Under the pieces are notes generated by a model. The model was given only the letters and a program-made list of their open reading frames with translations, had not been told where the DNA came from and made no database searches. 64,000 nucleotides of DNA from Kovacikia minuta CCNUW1 (GTDB taxonomy: Bacteria > Cyanobacteriota > Cyanobacteriia > Leptolyngbyales > Leptolyngbyaceae), in contig NZ_CP083583.1 of NCBI RefSeq assembly GCF_020091585.1, positions 868,001 to 932,000 on the forward strand, given 5' to 3'. The position numbers were made by a program, and so were the translations under genes. Below, piece by piece: positions 37,140 through 47,378 of this stretch (within the stretch, counting starts at the first letter, position 1; each line of letters opens with the position of its first letter).

Positions 37140-37697
37140 ATGAAAACTGAAATCATAAATGATGTAAAACAAAATACAGGTTGGTTTATTGCCCTGGGGA
37201 TTCTGATGGTAATCCTGGGGATCGCTGCGATCGTTGAACCATTAGTTGCAACGATCGCCGTTGCCCGCGTCTTTTCCTGGATCTTTTTGTTTGCAGGTGT
37301 TATCCGCATTATCCATGCCGTGCAATCCCGTCAGGAGCGAGGCTTCTGGCCCAAATTGCTGATTGGGATTCTTTATGTCATTACCGGAATTGTGTTGCTG
37401 GGAAACGTCTTTGGGGCAGCCCTCAGCCTCACCTTTGCACTCGGATGGGTGATTCTGGTTCAGGGAATCCTGGAAGTCATTGCTGCATTCAAGGTTCGCC
37501 CAGAGCCAAACTGGGGTTGGTTGTTATTTAGCGGTGTCATCTCGATCATTTTAGGAATTTTGATTCTGTATCGCTGGCCTTTCAATGCCGTCTGGTTGCT
37601 CGGAATATTCAGTGGAATTAGTTTCTTGTTTGCTGGCAGTTGGATGATTATGCTGCCCTGGGCAGCCCGCCAACCCTTGACCAGGAATTTAATTTAA
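37140..37697 (+). CDS. HdeD-family (DUF308) membrane protein
   Basis: About 185 residues, six hydrophobic helices in three pairs (WFIALGILMVILGIAAI; RVFSWIFLFAGVIRIIHAV; LGWVILVQGILEVIAAF; WLLFSGVISIILGILIL). HdeD of enterobacteria contributes to acid resistance at high cell density; the cyanobacterial relatives are uncharacterised. GGAGG precedes ATG 37140 (a GTG lies directly upstream at 37137). Placed in the island with arginine deiminase. Confidence 0.88.
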   Translation: MKTEIINDVKQNTGWFIALGILMVILGIAAIVEPLVATIAVARVFSWIFLFAGVIRIIHAVQSRQERGFWPKLLIGILYVITGIVLLGNVFGAALSLTFALGWVILVQGILEVIAAFKVRPEPNWGWLLFSGVISIILGILILYRWPFNAVWLLGIFSGISFLFAGSWMIMLPWAARQPLTRNLI

Positions 37698-37771
37698 TTG
37701 GAACTTAGTACGGGATAAACCAGATTGGAGCCTACAATCCAAGCATCATCTGAATATTCAGGACAACATCT

Positions 37772-40699
37772 ATGACTGCGGAACAACAACGGCTCGAACA
37801 AAACCGAACTGGACATGCAGACTGGTACAAATGGGGTCCGTATCTAAGTGAACGCCAATGGGGAACGGTGCGGGAAGACTACAGCTCCGATGGGAACGCC
37901 TGGAGTTATTTTCCCCACGACCATGCCCGATCGCGGGCATATCGTTGGGGTGAGGATGGTTTGGGGGGGATCACCGATAGCCACAATCTCCTTTGCTTTG
38001 CACTGGGGCTATGGAACGGCAATGATCCGATCCTGAAAGAGCGGTTGTTTGGATTAACCAATAGCGAAGGCAACCACGGTGAAGATGTAAAAGAATACTA
38101 CTTTTACATTGACAGCACGCCGACGCACTCGTACATGAAGTACCTCTACAAATATCCCCAGGCAGCGTTTCCCTACAATGATCTGGTGGATACCAATCGC
38201 AGCCGCAGTCGGTACGAATTGGAATACGAACTGCTCGATACAGGCATTTTTGATCAGGATCGTTATTTTGATGTATTTGTGGAATATGCCAAAGCCGATT
38301 CTGAGGACATATTGATCAAAATCAGCATTGCCAATCGAGGACCAGAAGCGGCTCCGATTCATGTACTGCCCACCCTCTGGTTTCGCAATACCTGGTCATG
38401 GACGGTTGGTGGAGCCAAACCCGTACTCACAAAAGTAGAGGGAACGGGCAACAGCGTGGTGCATGCCCATATTACGGATACCTTGCTGGATCAGTACATC
38501 AAAGATTACTACTTCTACTGTGATGGTGTTGCCCCCCTGCTGTTTACAGAAAATGAAACGAATAATCAGCGGTTGTTTGGTACAGCAAATACCAGCCCCT
38601 ATGTCAAAGATGGGATTAATAATTTCATTCTGAATGGACAGCAGGATGCGGTTAATTTCAGTGGTACCGGCACCAAAGTTGCGCCCCATTATGAACTGAC
38701 GGTTGGCGCAGGAGAGACAAAGGTCATTCGCTTAAGACTGACAAAGCACGCTCCAGCGGTTGTGGGTGATCCCTTCAGCCCTTACTTTGAGCAAATGTTT
38801 GCAACGCGGCTCCAGGAAGCCGATGAGTTCTATGGCATGGTTATTCCCCCCGCAATCCAGGTGGATGGCGATCGTACCAACGTCATGCGGCAGTCACTAG
38901 CAGGGATGATGTGGACGAAGCAATACTTCTACTACGATCTGGATCAATGGTTGCGGGAACGAAATGTAACGCCCTGGACACGCCCCGAACTCAAGAAGCA
39001 CGTGCGGAACAGTGAATGGTTCCACATGTACAACGACGATATTGTGTCGATGCCGGATAAGTGGGAATATCCCTGGTATGCCGCATGGGATCTGGCATTC
39101 CATGTGATTCCCATTAGCCTGATTGATCCCGATTTTGCCAAGGCTCAACTGATGTTGATGCTGCGGGAAGATTACCTGCATCCCAACGGTCAAATTCCTG
39201 CCTACGAGTGGAATTTTGGTGATGTGAATCCACCGGTGCATGCGTTCGCCACCTGGGAAATTTATACCCGCGATCGGGAACGCAACAACGGTGTGGGGGA
39301 CATTGACTTTCTCAAATACGCCTTTTCCAAATTACTGATTAACTTCACCTGGTGGGTCAATCGCAAGGATGAAGGGGGCAACAATTTGTTTGAAGGGGGG
39401 TTTCTGGGACTGGACAACATCGGTGTGTTCGATCGTAGTTCTCCCTTGCCCACGGGAGGACATCTGGAACAGGCAGATGGTACCGCATGGATGGTGTTTT
39501 TCAGCCAGCGGATGCTTCAGATTTCAATTGAACTGGCACTCCAAGATCCACTTTACGAAGACCTGGCGATCAAGTTTTTTGAACACACCATGTGGATTGC
39601 GGGCGCAATGGATCGCATGGGCGAACACGATGATGAACTGTGGGATGAGGAAGATGGCTTCTTTTACGATGTGTTGTGCTTACCCGGTGGTAACTCGACT
39701 CGCTTGAAGGTGCGATCGCTGGTTGGATTACTATCGCTGATGGCAGTTTCGGTCTTTCCCCAGGAAGCCTTTGAAAAGCTGCCGCGATTTAACGCACGGG
39801 CAAAAGAGTTTATTATTCGCCATCCGGAGCTGACTCAAAATGTCCATCTGCCCCAAAAACTAGGGGTACGCAATCGCCAGATGCTATCGATCTTGAACGA
39901 AGATAAATTGCGTCGGGTGCTGTCTAGAATGCTGGATGAATCTGAGTTTCTGAGCGATTATGGGATTCGTTCCCTGTCTCGCTATCACCTGGACAATCCC
40001 TACCGCTTCTACCACGGTGGCCAGGAATACAAAGTGGGATACGTTCCGGGTGACTCCACCTCCGGCATGTTTGGGGGTAATTCCAATTGGCGTGGACCAA
40101 TTTGGATGCCCGTTAACCTCTTGTTGTTGCGATCGCTGCTGCAACTCTACAGCTACTACGGAGATGACTTTAAGATTGAGTGCCCAACTGGGTCAGGTAA
40201 ACTCATGACGCTGTACGAAGTCACCCAGGAAATTAGTGAACGGATTGTCAACATTTTCCTGAAAGATGAGAACGGTCGCCGTCCAGTCTATGGTGCTGCT
40301 GAGAAGTTTCAGACCGACCCCCACTGGCAGGACCTGATTCTATTCTACGAATACTTCCACGGGGACAACGGGGCAGGAATTGGTGCCAGCCACCAAACCG
40401 GATGGACGGGTTGCGTTGCCCGATTAGTTCAGGCATTGGGCTACTTTACGCCGGGAAACGGTGTTGAACACCATCACACCGGGAGAACTAACCCAATATC
40501 GCGTTTAAGGTCGTTACTCACTGGAATCGATCGTCAAAGTTCGGTGGGGTTGGTAACACTGCCATGCCAACCCCAGAACCGTTCAGCATGTTTTAAACCG
40601 TTTTGGAGGGGGTGGAATGGATGGGGATATTCCAACCGACCACGACTTAGAAATACGGCTTTGATACAGATAGAGCGGGCTACCGCGATCATTGCATAA
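37772..40699 (+). CDS. GH63-like glucosidase
   Basis: 975 residues, cytosolic (no signal peptide). The N-terminal half is a beta-sandwich-like region (WGPYLSERQWGTVREDYS, HDHARSRAYRWGEDGLGG); the C-terminal half is an (alpha/alpha)6 barrel with WEYPWYAAWDLAFH, GQIPAYEWNFGDVNPPV, DGTAWMVFF and SNWRGPIWMPVN, matching the GH63 family that includes glucosylglycerate/mannosylglycerate hydrolases and processing glucosidases. The last 75 residues after the barrel (from about 900) look like translated non-coding DNA. The stop lies 3 bp before the permease ATG. Exact substrate unknown; a compatible-solute role is possible. Confidence 0.85.
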   Translation: MTAEQQRLEQNRTGHADWYKWGPYLSERQWGTVREDYSSDGNAWSYFPHDHARSRAYRWGEDGLGGITDSHNLLCFALGLWNGNDPILKERLFGLTNSEGNHGEDVKEYYFYIDSTPTHSYMKYLYKYPQAAFPYNDLVDTNRSRSRYELEYELLDTGIFDQDRYFDVFVEYAKADSEDILIKISIANRGPEAAPIHVLPTLWFRNTWSWTVGGAKPVLTKVEGTGNSVVHAHITDTLLDQYIKDYYFYCDGVAPLLFTENETNNQRLFGTANTSPYVKDGINNFILNGQQDAVNFSGTGTKVAPHYELTVGAGETKVIRLRLTKHAPAVVGDPFSPYFEQMFATRLQEADEFYGMVIPPAIQVDGDRTNVMRQSLAGMMWTKQYFYYDLDQWLRERNVTPWTRPELKKHVRNSEWFHMYNDDIVSMPDKWEYPWYAAWDLAFHVIPISLIDPDFAKAQLMLMLREDYLHPNGQIPAYEWNFGDVNPPVHAFATWEIYTRDRERNNGVGDIDFLKYAFSKLLINFTWWVNRKDEGGNNLFEGGFLGLDNIGVFDRSSPLPTGGHLEQADGTAWMVFFSQRMLQISIELALQDPLYEDLAIKFFEHTMWIAGAMDRMGEHDDELWDEEDGFFYDVLCLPGGNSTRLKVRSLVGLLSLMAVSVFPQEAFEKLPRFNARAKEFIIRHPELTQNVHLPQKLGVRNRQMLSILNEDKLRRVLSRMLDESEFLSDYGIRSLSRYHLDNPYRFYHGGQEYKVGYVPGDSTSGMFGGNSNWRGPIWMPVNLLLLRSLLQLYSYYGDDFKIECPTGSGKLMTLYEVTQEISERIVNIFLKDENGRRPVYGAAEKFQTDPHWQDLILFYEYFHGDNGAGIGASHQTGWTGCVARLVQALGYFTPGNGVEHHHTGRTNPISRLRSLLTGIDRQSSVGLVTLPCQPQNRSACFKPFWRGWNGWGYSNRPRLRNTALIQIERATAIIA

Positions 40700-40702
40700 T
40701 CA

Positions 40703-42161
40703 ATGGGGAATCAGACGATGGTATCAACAACATCAACGGATACAGCATCCACAAAACAAACCCTTTCCCTGCGATCGCTGACTGCGCTTGTCATTGGCTC
40801 AATGGTGGGGGCAGGTATTTTTACGTTGCCTGCCCGGTTTGCAAGTGCAACAGGTGTACTAGGAGCATTAATTGCCTGGGCGATCGCAGGTGTCGGCATG
40901 CTGATGCTGGCATTCGTCTTCCAAACCCTGGCACAACGTAAGCCCGATCTAGATTCAGGGGTTTTTGCCTACGCCAAAGCCGGATTCGGCAATTACCTGG
41001 GGTTTCTCTCAGCCTTGGGGTTTTGGGCAGGCACTTGCGTGGGCAATGTTTCCTACTTCGTGCTGATTAAGTCTACTTTGGGTAGACTCGTCCCCGCGTT
41101 TGGAGAGGGCAACACGGTTCCGGCAGTGTTAACATCGTCGATTGTTGCTATGGATTTTTCACTTTCTGATTTTGCGCGGGGTGAAACAGGCAACGGGGCT
41201 AAACAATATTGTCACTGTGGCTAAGATTGTCCCCATCGTGATTTTTCTGTTCATTCTTCTATTCAGCTTCAAGCCCGAACTGATTTCCGCAAATCTTTTG
41301 GGGTATCCAGGGGAGTCCCTCTTCAGCCAGGTTCGCAACACGATGTTGGTCACGGTGTTTGTGTTTCTGGGAATTGAAGGGGCAAGTATTTACTCCCGCT
41401 ATTCTGAGAAACGCTCAGATGTGGGTGTGGCGACTATTATCGGATTTCTGAGCGTACTCTGCCTGCTCATTCTGGTTACCATCCTGCCCTATGGCGTTCT
41501 GCCCCGCGAAGAGCTGGGAGCGCTGAGAAATCCATCAATGGCGGCAGTTTTGGAAGCAGTTGTCGGACGTTGGGGTTCAGTTTTTATCAGTGCTGGGCTG
41601 CTAATTTCGGTGTTGGGAGCCTACCTGGCATGGACATTGTTTGCGGCTGAGGTGCCGTTCATGGCTGCCAAAGATCAGGTGATGCCAAGCTTCCTGACCC
41701 GCGAAAATGATCAAGGTGTACCATCCGTTGCACTCTGGATGACCAGCGGCTTAATCCAGGCGTTTTTGATTGTGACTCTGTTTAGTGAATATGCCTTTCA
41801 ACTCGCGCTGGAACTCACCAGTTCTTTATCGTTGATTCCCTATCTCTTGGTTGCTGCCTACGGTCTGAAACTGGCAGCCACACGGGAAACCTACGAACAA
41901 GATTCTCGGAATCGAAACAAGGAATTGTTCATCAGCGCGATCGCCACTGTTTATGCTGCCTTGATGATCTACTCAGGTGGGTTGAAGTACCTGCTGTTGT
42001 CAGCACTCATCTATGCCCCTGGCACCATTCTGTTCTTCCTCGCTCGCCGGGAGCGCAACCGCAAAATATTTACCTTTGGCGAGTGGATCGTTTTCACGAT
42101 CGCTGTGATTGCTGCCCTATCTGCCATCTACGGTTTATCAACAGGGCTAATTGTGATCTAA
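40703..42161 (+). pseudogene. APC-type basic amino-acid permease/antiporter (1-bp frameshift)
   Basis: Together the two frames give a normal-length APC transporter of about 480 residues with 12 helices. Frame 1 from ATG 40703 has the signature LIGSMVGAGIFTLP-like VIGSMVGAGIFTLPARF and runs to about 41146. An extra G at 41147 shifts it; the true continuation LWIFHFLILRGVKQATGLNN, then GIEGASIYSRYSE, is in the next frame to the TAA at 42159. Resembles ArcD/lysine-type exchangers, and arginine deiminase lies two genes downstream, so an arginine:ornithine exchange role is plausible. As written, translation stops at 41224 and the gene would be dead. Confidence 0.85.
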
Positions 42162-42175
42162 CCAATGGAGTGGTT

Positions 42176-43939
42176 ATGACAACTGCGAGTGGATTTGCAA
42201 TTAAGGCTGTGGGGCGATCGCTGGGTGTGCTTGGACTCACCAGTGGCGGTTGGCTAGGGGTAAATTCTGCCTGGGCAGTGGAGGAGCTAACCTCGACTTC
42301 CGCAGCGGTTATTTTCGCAGACACTGATCCCACCCATTTAATGGAACAGGTGACTTCCGTCTCTCAATTAACGGATGTCGATTCGACGCACTGGTCTTTT
42401 CAGGCACTGCAATCCCTGGTGGAACGGTATGGGTGTATTGTCGGTTATCCAGACAAAAGCTATCGGGGCAACCGTGCACTCAGCCGTTATGAGTTTGCAG
42501 CGGGGGTTAACGCCTGTTTCGATCGAATCAGCGAATTGCTGGCTGCTGCAACGGCTGATCTGGTTAAAAAGGAAGACTTACTCGTGCTGCAAAAGCTGCA
42601 AGAAGAGTTTGCTGCCGAGCTAGCCACCTTGCGTGGTCGGGTGGATACCCTAGAAACCCGCACCGCTACGCTGGAAAAGCAACCGTTTTCCACCACGGTC
42701 AAACTTAGCGGTGAAGTATTGGCTTACCTGGGCGATGGCTTTGGCGAAGTAGCCAGTGACTTCAACGAAACCACGTTTAACTACCGGATGCGGCTTAACT
42801 TTGATGCCAGTTTTTCGGGGCGCGATCGCCTCCGCATCCGGTTGCAAGCGGCAAACATGCAGTTGTTTAACGCAGGTAACCCTGATATCAACAATTCAAC
42901 GGGAGGATTTGGTGCGCCCCAACGCTTTGCCAATGCCTTTCCCAATGCCTTTTCGGATGAAACCCGGATTTTGCCCTCCCCTGGCTCTCAGGGTGCAAAC
43001 AATTCATCCGTTGGAATTAACACACTCGACTATCGCTTTCCCATTGGCGAAAAGCTGACTGTGTTTATTGCGGCGGGAGCCACCGATCCTACAGGTTTAG
43101 GGGCTGACCCAGTTGTCCCCTTCAGCGATTGGGCAACCACTTCCCTATCGAATTTCTCCAACTCAAATCCAATCTACTACCCCAATGGCAATCGTGCTGG
43201 AGCCGGATTTGCCTATCGTCTGGCAAGCTGGTTGGAACTGGCTGGCGGTTATGCGGGGCAAAATGTCAACGGCACGGGCGGACCCAATATTCCCGGTTCC
43301 TCCTCTGGAATTTTTAACGGCGGCTATAGCGCTTTTGGTCAGGCAACCTTTTATTTAGGCAGTCTGACGCTTGGGTTGGCTTATCTCAATACCTACGCGC
43401 CCCAATTTGGGATTGATACTTTTGCAGGAAGCAACGCGGCAAAAGTGAGTACGGGCGGCACCTTCGGCATTGCGGAGGACGATCGCGTTTCTTCCAATAA
43501 ATATGGTGCATCCCTCAATTACACTTTCAGCCAGAAGTTACAGCTTGGGGGTTGGATAGGATATTCCAAGGCGCGAGTGTTGGGTGTGAGTACTTCAGGT
43601 GGCTCCACTGGACGCAGCGGGGATGTGGATGTACTCAATTATGCTGCGATGCTTGCCTTTCCCGATTTATTGAGGAAGGGAAATTTGGGCGGTATTGTGT
43701 TTGGGATGCAACCGAAAGTAATAGATACCAGCAATGCCAGAGTTGCAACCGCGATCGGTTTACCAGAGGGACGCCGTGAGGATCGTGATACGGGGTTTCA
43801 TATCGAAGCTTTCTATACCTACCGGGTCAATGATCAAATTGCGATTACACCAGGATTCTTTTGGTTAACGGCTCCTAATCATGATAGCCGTAATCCAGAT
43901 GCGTTTGTGGGAGTCATCCGCACCAGTTTTCTGTTTTAA
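42176..43939 (+). CDS. SLH-domain carbohydrate/iron uptake porin (OprB family)
   Basis: 587 residues from ATG 42176 (GGAG nine bases upstream; a longer ORF overlaps the permease). Signal peptide (VLGLTSGGWLGVNSAWA), SLH domain (about 60-120; DVDSTHWSFQALQSLVERYG, ALSRYEFAAGVNACF), coiled coil (about 125-175; VDTLETRTATLEKQ), then a 16-18-stranded OprB-type barrel ending in Phe (RTSFLF). Cyanobacterial outer-membrane channel for small solutes, anchored to peptidoglycan through SLH. It sits between the amino-acid permease and arginine deiminase. Confidence 0.93.
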   Translation: MTTASGFAIKAVGRSLGVLGLTSGGWLGVNSAWAVEELTSTSAAVIFADTDPTHLMEQVTSVSQLTDVDSTHWSFQALQSLVERYGCIVGYPDKSYRGNRALSRYEFAAGVNACFDRISELLAAATADLVKKEDLLVLQKLQEEFAAELATLRGRVDTLETRTATLEKQPFSTTVKLSGEVLAYLGDGFGEVASDFNETTFNYRMRLNFDASFSGRDRLRIRLQAANMQLFNAGNPDINNSTGGFGAPQRFANAFPNAFSDETRILPSPGSQGANNSSVGINTLDYRFPIGEKLTVFIAAGATDPTGLGADPVVPFSDWATTSLSNFSNSNPIYYPNGNRAGAGFAYRLASWLELAGGYAGQNVNGTGGPNIPGSSSGIFNGGYSAFGQATFYLGSLTLGLAYLNTYAPQFGIDTFAGSNAAKVSTGGTFGIAEDDRVSSNKYGASLNYTFSQKLQLGGWIGYSKARVLGVSTSGGSTGRSGDVDVLNYAAMLAFPDLLRKGNLGGIVFGMQPKVIDTSNARVATAIGLPEGRREDRDTGFHIEAFYTYRVNDQIAITPGFFWLTAPNHDSRNPDAFVGVIRTSFLF

Positions 43940-44009
43940 CGGTTTGTTTCACTGTCAATCCCAATAACGACCTATCTCATTGATACTCAATCAAATAAAT
44001 GGAGCGATT

Positions 44010-45287
44010 ATGACTGTTGCAACCAATCCTGTTACGAGCCAAACTGCTATTTCCTATGGGGTTCACTCCGAAGTGGGCAAATTACGGAAAGTGATGGTTT
44101 GTTCACCGGGTTTAGCCCATTCTCGTTTGACTCCCAGCAATTGCGATGATTTGCTGTTTGATGATGTGTTGTGGGTGGAAATGGCGAAGCGAGACCACTT
44201 TGACTTTGTTTCAAAAATGCGCGATCGGGGCGTCGAAGTGATCGAACTACACGAAATCCTGGCAGAAACCCTCAACATTCCAGAGGCAAAAAAGTGGATC
44301 TTAGACCAACAAATCACACCGAATGAAGTTGGGTTGGGTTTGGTGGAAGAGGTGCGTGCTTTCTTAGAAAGTTTAAGTTCTAAGAAGTTAGCCGAATTTC
44401 TGATTGGTGGACTTGCCACCTATGATATTCCGGAAGAAGTGGGCGGAGACTTTCTCCGAGCTGCCCAAGAGGCCAGCGGCATTACCGGATATTTGCTGCC
44501 TCCGTTGCCGAACACCATCTTCACGCGCGACACAACTTGCTGGATTTATGGTGGCGTGACGTTGAATCCACTCTACTGGCCTGCCCGCCATGAAGAAACC
44601 GTTCTTGTAACGGCGATCTACAAATTCCATCCCAGTTTTACCCAGGCAAAATTTGAGATCTGGTGGGGCGACCCAACGGTTCACCACGGATCTGCCACCT
44701 TTGAAGGCGGGGATGTGATGCCGATCGGCAATGGCGTCGTGCTGGTCGGAATGAGTGAACGTACCTCCCGGCAGGCAATTGCCCAGGTTGCCGCTGCCCT
44801 GTTTGCCAAAGGTGGGGCAGATCGGGTAGTTGTGGCGGGAATGCCGAAACTCCGGGCTGCAATGCACCTGGACACGGTGTTTACCTTCTGCGATCGCGAT
44901 CTGGTAAACCTGTATCCCGAAATTATGGATCAGGTTACGACCTTTTCCCTGCGACCCAGCGATAAAGCACCGGGTTATGAATTGACCAAAGAAACTCAAT
45001 CATTTGTTGATGTGGTTGCCTCATCCCTGGGGCTTAAGAAGCTTCGGGTTGTGGAAAGTCAGGGCAATGCCTACGCCAGACAGCGGCAACAGTGGGACAG
45101 TGGCAACAACTATGTTTGCCTGGAACCGGGGGTAGTGGTTGCCTACGATCGCAATGTCTTGAACAACACAGCTCTCCGTAAGCAAGGCATCGAAGTTGTC
45201 ACGATCGCAAGTTCAGAACTGGGACGGGGACGAGGCGGCGGACACTGTATGACCTGCCCAATTATTCGGGACGCAGTGGATTTTTAA
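44010..45287 (+). CDS. arcA: Arginine deiminase
   Basis: Hydrolyses arginine to citrulline and ammonia in the cytosol. 425 residues from ATG 44010, with GGAGCG just upstream; an ORF from 43980 adds ten residues. Motifs: [34 protein letters not shown] (FTRD), [12 protein letters not shown] (catalytic Glu/Asp region), [10 protein letters not shown] (catalytic His) and C413 in [13 protein letters not shown], the nucleophile. Carbamoyltransferase and carbamate kinase genes of the classical ADI pathway are not nearby. The permease and porin upstream may feed it. Confidence 0.95.
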   Translation: MTVATNPVTSQTAISYGVHSEVGKLRKVMVCSPGLAHSRLTPSNCDDLLFDDVLWVEMAKRDHFDFVSKMRDRGVEVIELHEILAETLNIPEAKKWILDQQITPNEVGLGLVEEVRAFLESLSSKKLAEFLIGGLATYDIPEEVGGDFLRAAQEASGITGYLLPPLPNTIFTRDTTCWIYGGVTLNPLYWPARHEETVLVTAIYKFHPSFTQAKFEIWWGDPTVHHGSATFEGGDVMPIGNGVVLVGMSERTSRQAIAQVAAALFAKGGADRVVVAGMPKLRAAMHLDTVFTFCDRDLVNLYPEIMDQVTTFSLRPSDKAPGYELTKETQSFVDVVASSLGLKKLRVVESQGNAYARQRQQWDSGNNYVCLEPGVVVAYDRNVLNNTALRKQGIEVVTIASSELGRGRGGGHCMTCPIIRDAVDF

Positions 45288-45372
45288 GGGGAATGGAGAG
45301 AAGTTCATAGTTATTTTTTGAGGGTTTTCAAACCCTCAAAAAATTCTTGACAGAACACTAGGAGGAATAATC

Positions 45373-45792
45373 GTGCCCTTAGGTCCAGTTGAAATATTGT
45401 GTATCAAATTTCCCAGCACCTTTATCAAGGATGAAATTGCATCGGCATTAAGAACACTGGTCGAAAATCAAACAATTCGGATTATCGATATCCTCTTTAT
45501 TCGGAAAAATGAGGCGGGTGCCATAACGATTAACGAAGTGGATGAGGTAGGTGACATTGACTACAGCATTTTTGATCCACTCATTTCAAATATTTCCGGT
45601 TTGATTTCTGAGGACGATGTGCAAGAAGTGGCTCAAAGTTTAGATAACAATTCCTTTGCAGCCCTGATGCTGTTTGAAAACACCTGGGCAACCGCATTTC
45701 GGGATGCGATCGTCAATGCCAATGGTCAGCTTTTAATGAATGAACGAATTCCCAGCCATGTAATTGAAGAAGTTATGGCAACTCAGGTTTAG
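45373..45792 (+). CDS. DUF6325-family protein
   Basis: 139 residues from a GTG start, with AGGAGG eight bases upstream. GPVEILCIKFPSTFIKDEI and TIRIIDILFIRKNEAG are the family's typical first half; DDVQEVAQSLDNNSFAALMLFENTWA the second. Cytosolic, acidic, unknown function. Members usually neighbour SHOCT-domain genes, as here. A GGGTTTTCAAACCC hairpin (about 45322-45338) lies in the leader. Confidence 0.85.
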   Translation: MPLGPVEILCIKFPSTFIKDEIASALRTLVENQTIRIIDILFIRKNEAGAITINEVDEVGDIDYSIFDPLISNISGLISEDDVQEVAQSLDNNSFAALMLFENTWATAFRDAIVNANGQLLMNERIPSHVIEEVMATQV

Positions 45793-45905
45793 CAATGGGT
45801 GATGACTGAATCATTTCAGGTTTAGCTGATCACCTGTTCGTGATTTGTCATTTCCACCATCCCCTACCCATCATTTATTTCCATCTCTTTTATTCAGGAG
45901 TTCAC

Positions 45906-46247
45906 ATGGTAAGAAGACGGAGCGGACCAGGTTTATTGCGGAGTGTGGCGAGAACAGCGGTCGTCAGCAGTACTGCAACAGCGGCAAGCAAGGCAACGAG
46001 TAATGCCATGAATCAAAAAGCGATGCAGGCGCAGCAAGAGCGGGCTGCCGCAACTCAGGCACAACAGGATATGGATCAAATGAAAGCTCAATTGGCGGCA
46101 CTTCAGCCCACTCCAACCCAGGCAGCACCCGCACCCGCGGCGCAACCCGATCTTTTGGCTCAACTGACCCAACTGGCGCAGCTTAAAGAAGCAGGTGCAC
46201 TCACTGACGAAGAGTTCCGGCTTGCTAAGGCTAAACTGCTCAGTTAA
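45906..46247 (+). CDS. SHOCT-domain protein
   Basis: 113 residues from ATG 45906, preceded by CAGGAG. Basic N-terminus (VRRRSGPGLLRSVART), Ala/Gln-rich middle helix, proline/alanine linker, and a C-terminal SHOCT motif (LAQLTQLAQLKEAGALTDEE, FRLAKAKLL), a short oligomerisation module. Its leader does not look like an export signal. Follows DUF6325 and precedes baeRF3 on one strand. Confidence 0.85.
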   Translation: MVRRRSGPGLLRSVARTAVVSSTATAASKATSNAMNQKAMQAQQERAAATQAQQDMDQMKAQLAALQPTPTQAAPAPAAQPDLLAQLTQLAQLKEAGALTDEEFRLAKAKLLS

Positions 46248-46263
46248 TCATCAGGAAGTATTT

Positions 46264-47341
46264 ATGATTACACGCCAAGATCTGAATTTATTGCAGTCTT
46301 TAACTAAGGTTCCTGCCCTCTCTATCCTATTGCCGACCCATCGCACATTCCCCGATAACAAACAAGATTCGATTCGGGTCAAAAATCTGGTAGACGAGGC
46401 AACAGAACGACTTCGGACAGAATTTTCGCAGCGCGAGTTGGAACCATTACTCAAGCACTTAGAAACACTCGTCAGTGAAATCGATTACCCCAATACACTG
46501 GATGGGCTGGCACTGTATGTCAGCCATGACTTTGCTAAAGTCTACTACCTGCCGTTTCCGGTACCTGCCCGTGTTGTGATTGATCAAACCTTCGCAACCC
46601 GAGACCTGGTTTACGGGATGCACCGGGCGCTGCGCTACTGGGTTGTGCTGTTGAGTCAGGCATCTACTCGCCTACTGGCTGGAACCGGAGAAACCCTGGA
46701 AGAAATCCACGATCAAAACTTTTCGATGCAAATGAAAGGTCCCGGAGCGACGACTGCGCTTCCCTTTGACAGTGATTCTAGCTATTTAGACGATCGCCAT
46801 CGCCGATATTTTCAGCAGGTAGACAGTGCTTTTAGCACCTATGCGGGGGATGAAGCGCTGCCATTGGTTGTCGGTGGTGTGGATCGGCAAATCTCTTTCT
46901 TTCAAGAGGTTTCCCAGCATACAGCGGCGATCGCGGGCACCCTCACGGGCAATTTCGATCGGGCGACGATTCATGAACTCACGCCCCCCGTGTGGTCAAT
47001 TATGCAATCCGTTCGGGAAGCAGAGCGCATCAGTGTGCTTCAGGAGTTGGAAACTGCGGTGGGGACAAAAAAGGTTGTCTCGACGATCGAAGAAGTGTGG
47101 CGATTGGCGGCAGGATGGTCGGGGGAAATTGTTGTTGTTTGAAAAGAACTATCATGTGCCCGCGATCGTCACTGAAACGGGTGGGTTGCAGTTAGTGGAG
47201 CAATCCGGTGGCACAGAAGTCATGGATGATGCCGTGGATGAAATTATCGAAGTGGTGTTGGCGAAGGGGGGACGAGTTGCCATCGTGGATGATGGAGCAC
47301 TCGCCAATCATCAACAGATTGCCTTAATTCTGCGTTATTGA
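46264..47341 (+). pseudogene. baeRF3-like (archaeo-eukaryotic release-factor-like) protein, 3' frameshift
   Basis: Starts ATG 46264 with CAGGAAGTATTT upstream. VPALSILLPTHRTFPDNKQD and RVKNLVDEATERLR are the baeRF3 entry. The frame ends at 47142 (GEIVVV) because of one extra base in GGGGGAAA (47121-47128). The other frame reads LLLFEKNYHVPAIV, then GGTEVMDDAVDEIIEVVLAKGGRVAIVDDG, the conserved end of the family, to the stop at 47341. Full composite about 358 residues. These proteins resemble eRF1-like domains and are proposed to act on stalled ribosomes or ribosomal RNA. Pseudogene or sequence error. Confidence 0.8.
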
Positions 47342-47378
47342 TATAGCGATTATTTACAAGCCTCCAAAATAACGGGTC

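Noticed and set aside
41100-41224. Programmed frameshift in the permease
   Set aside because: The site (ATTGTTGCTATGG) has no slippery heptamer or downstream hairpin; a one-base insertion explains it better.
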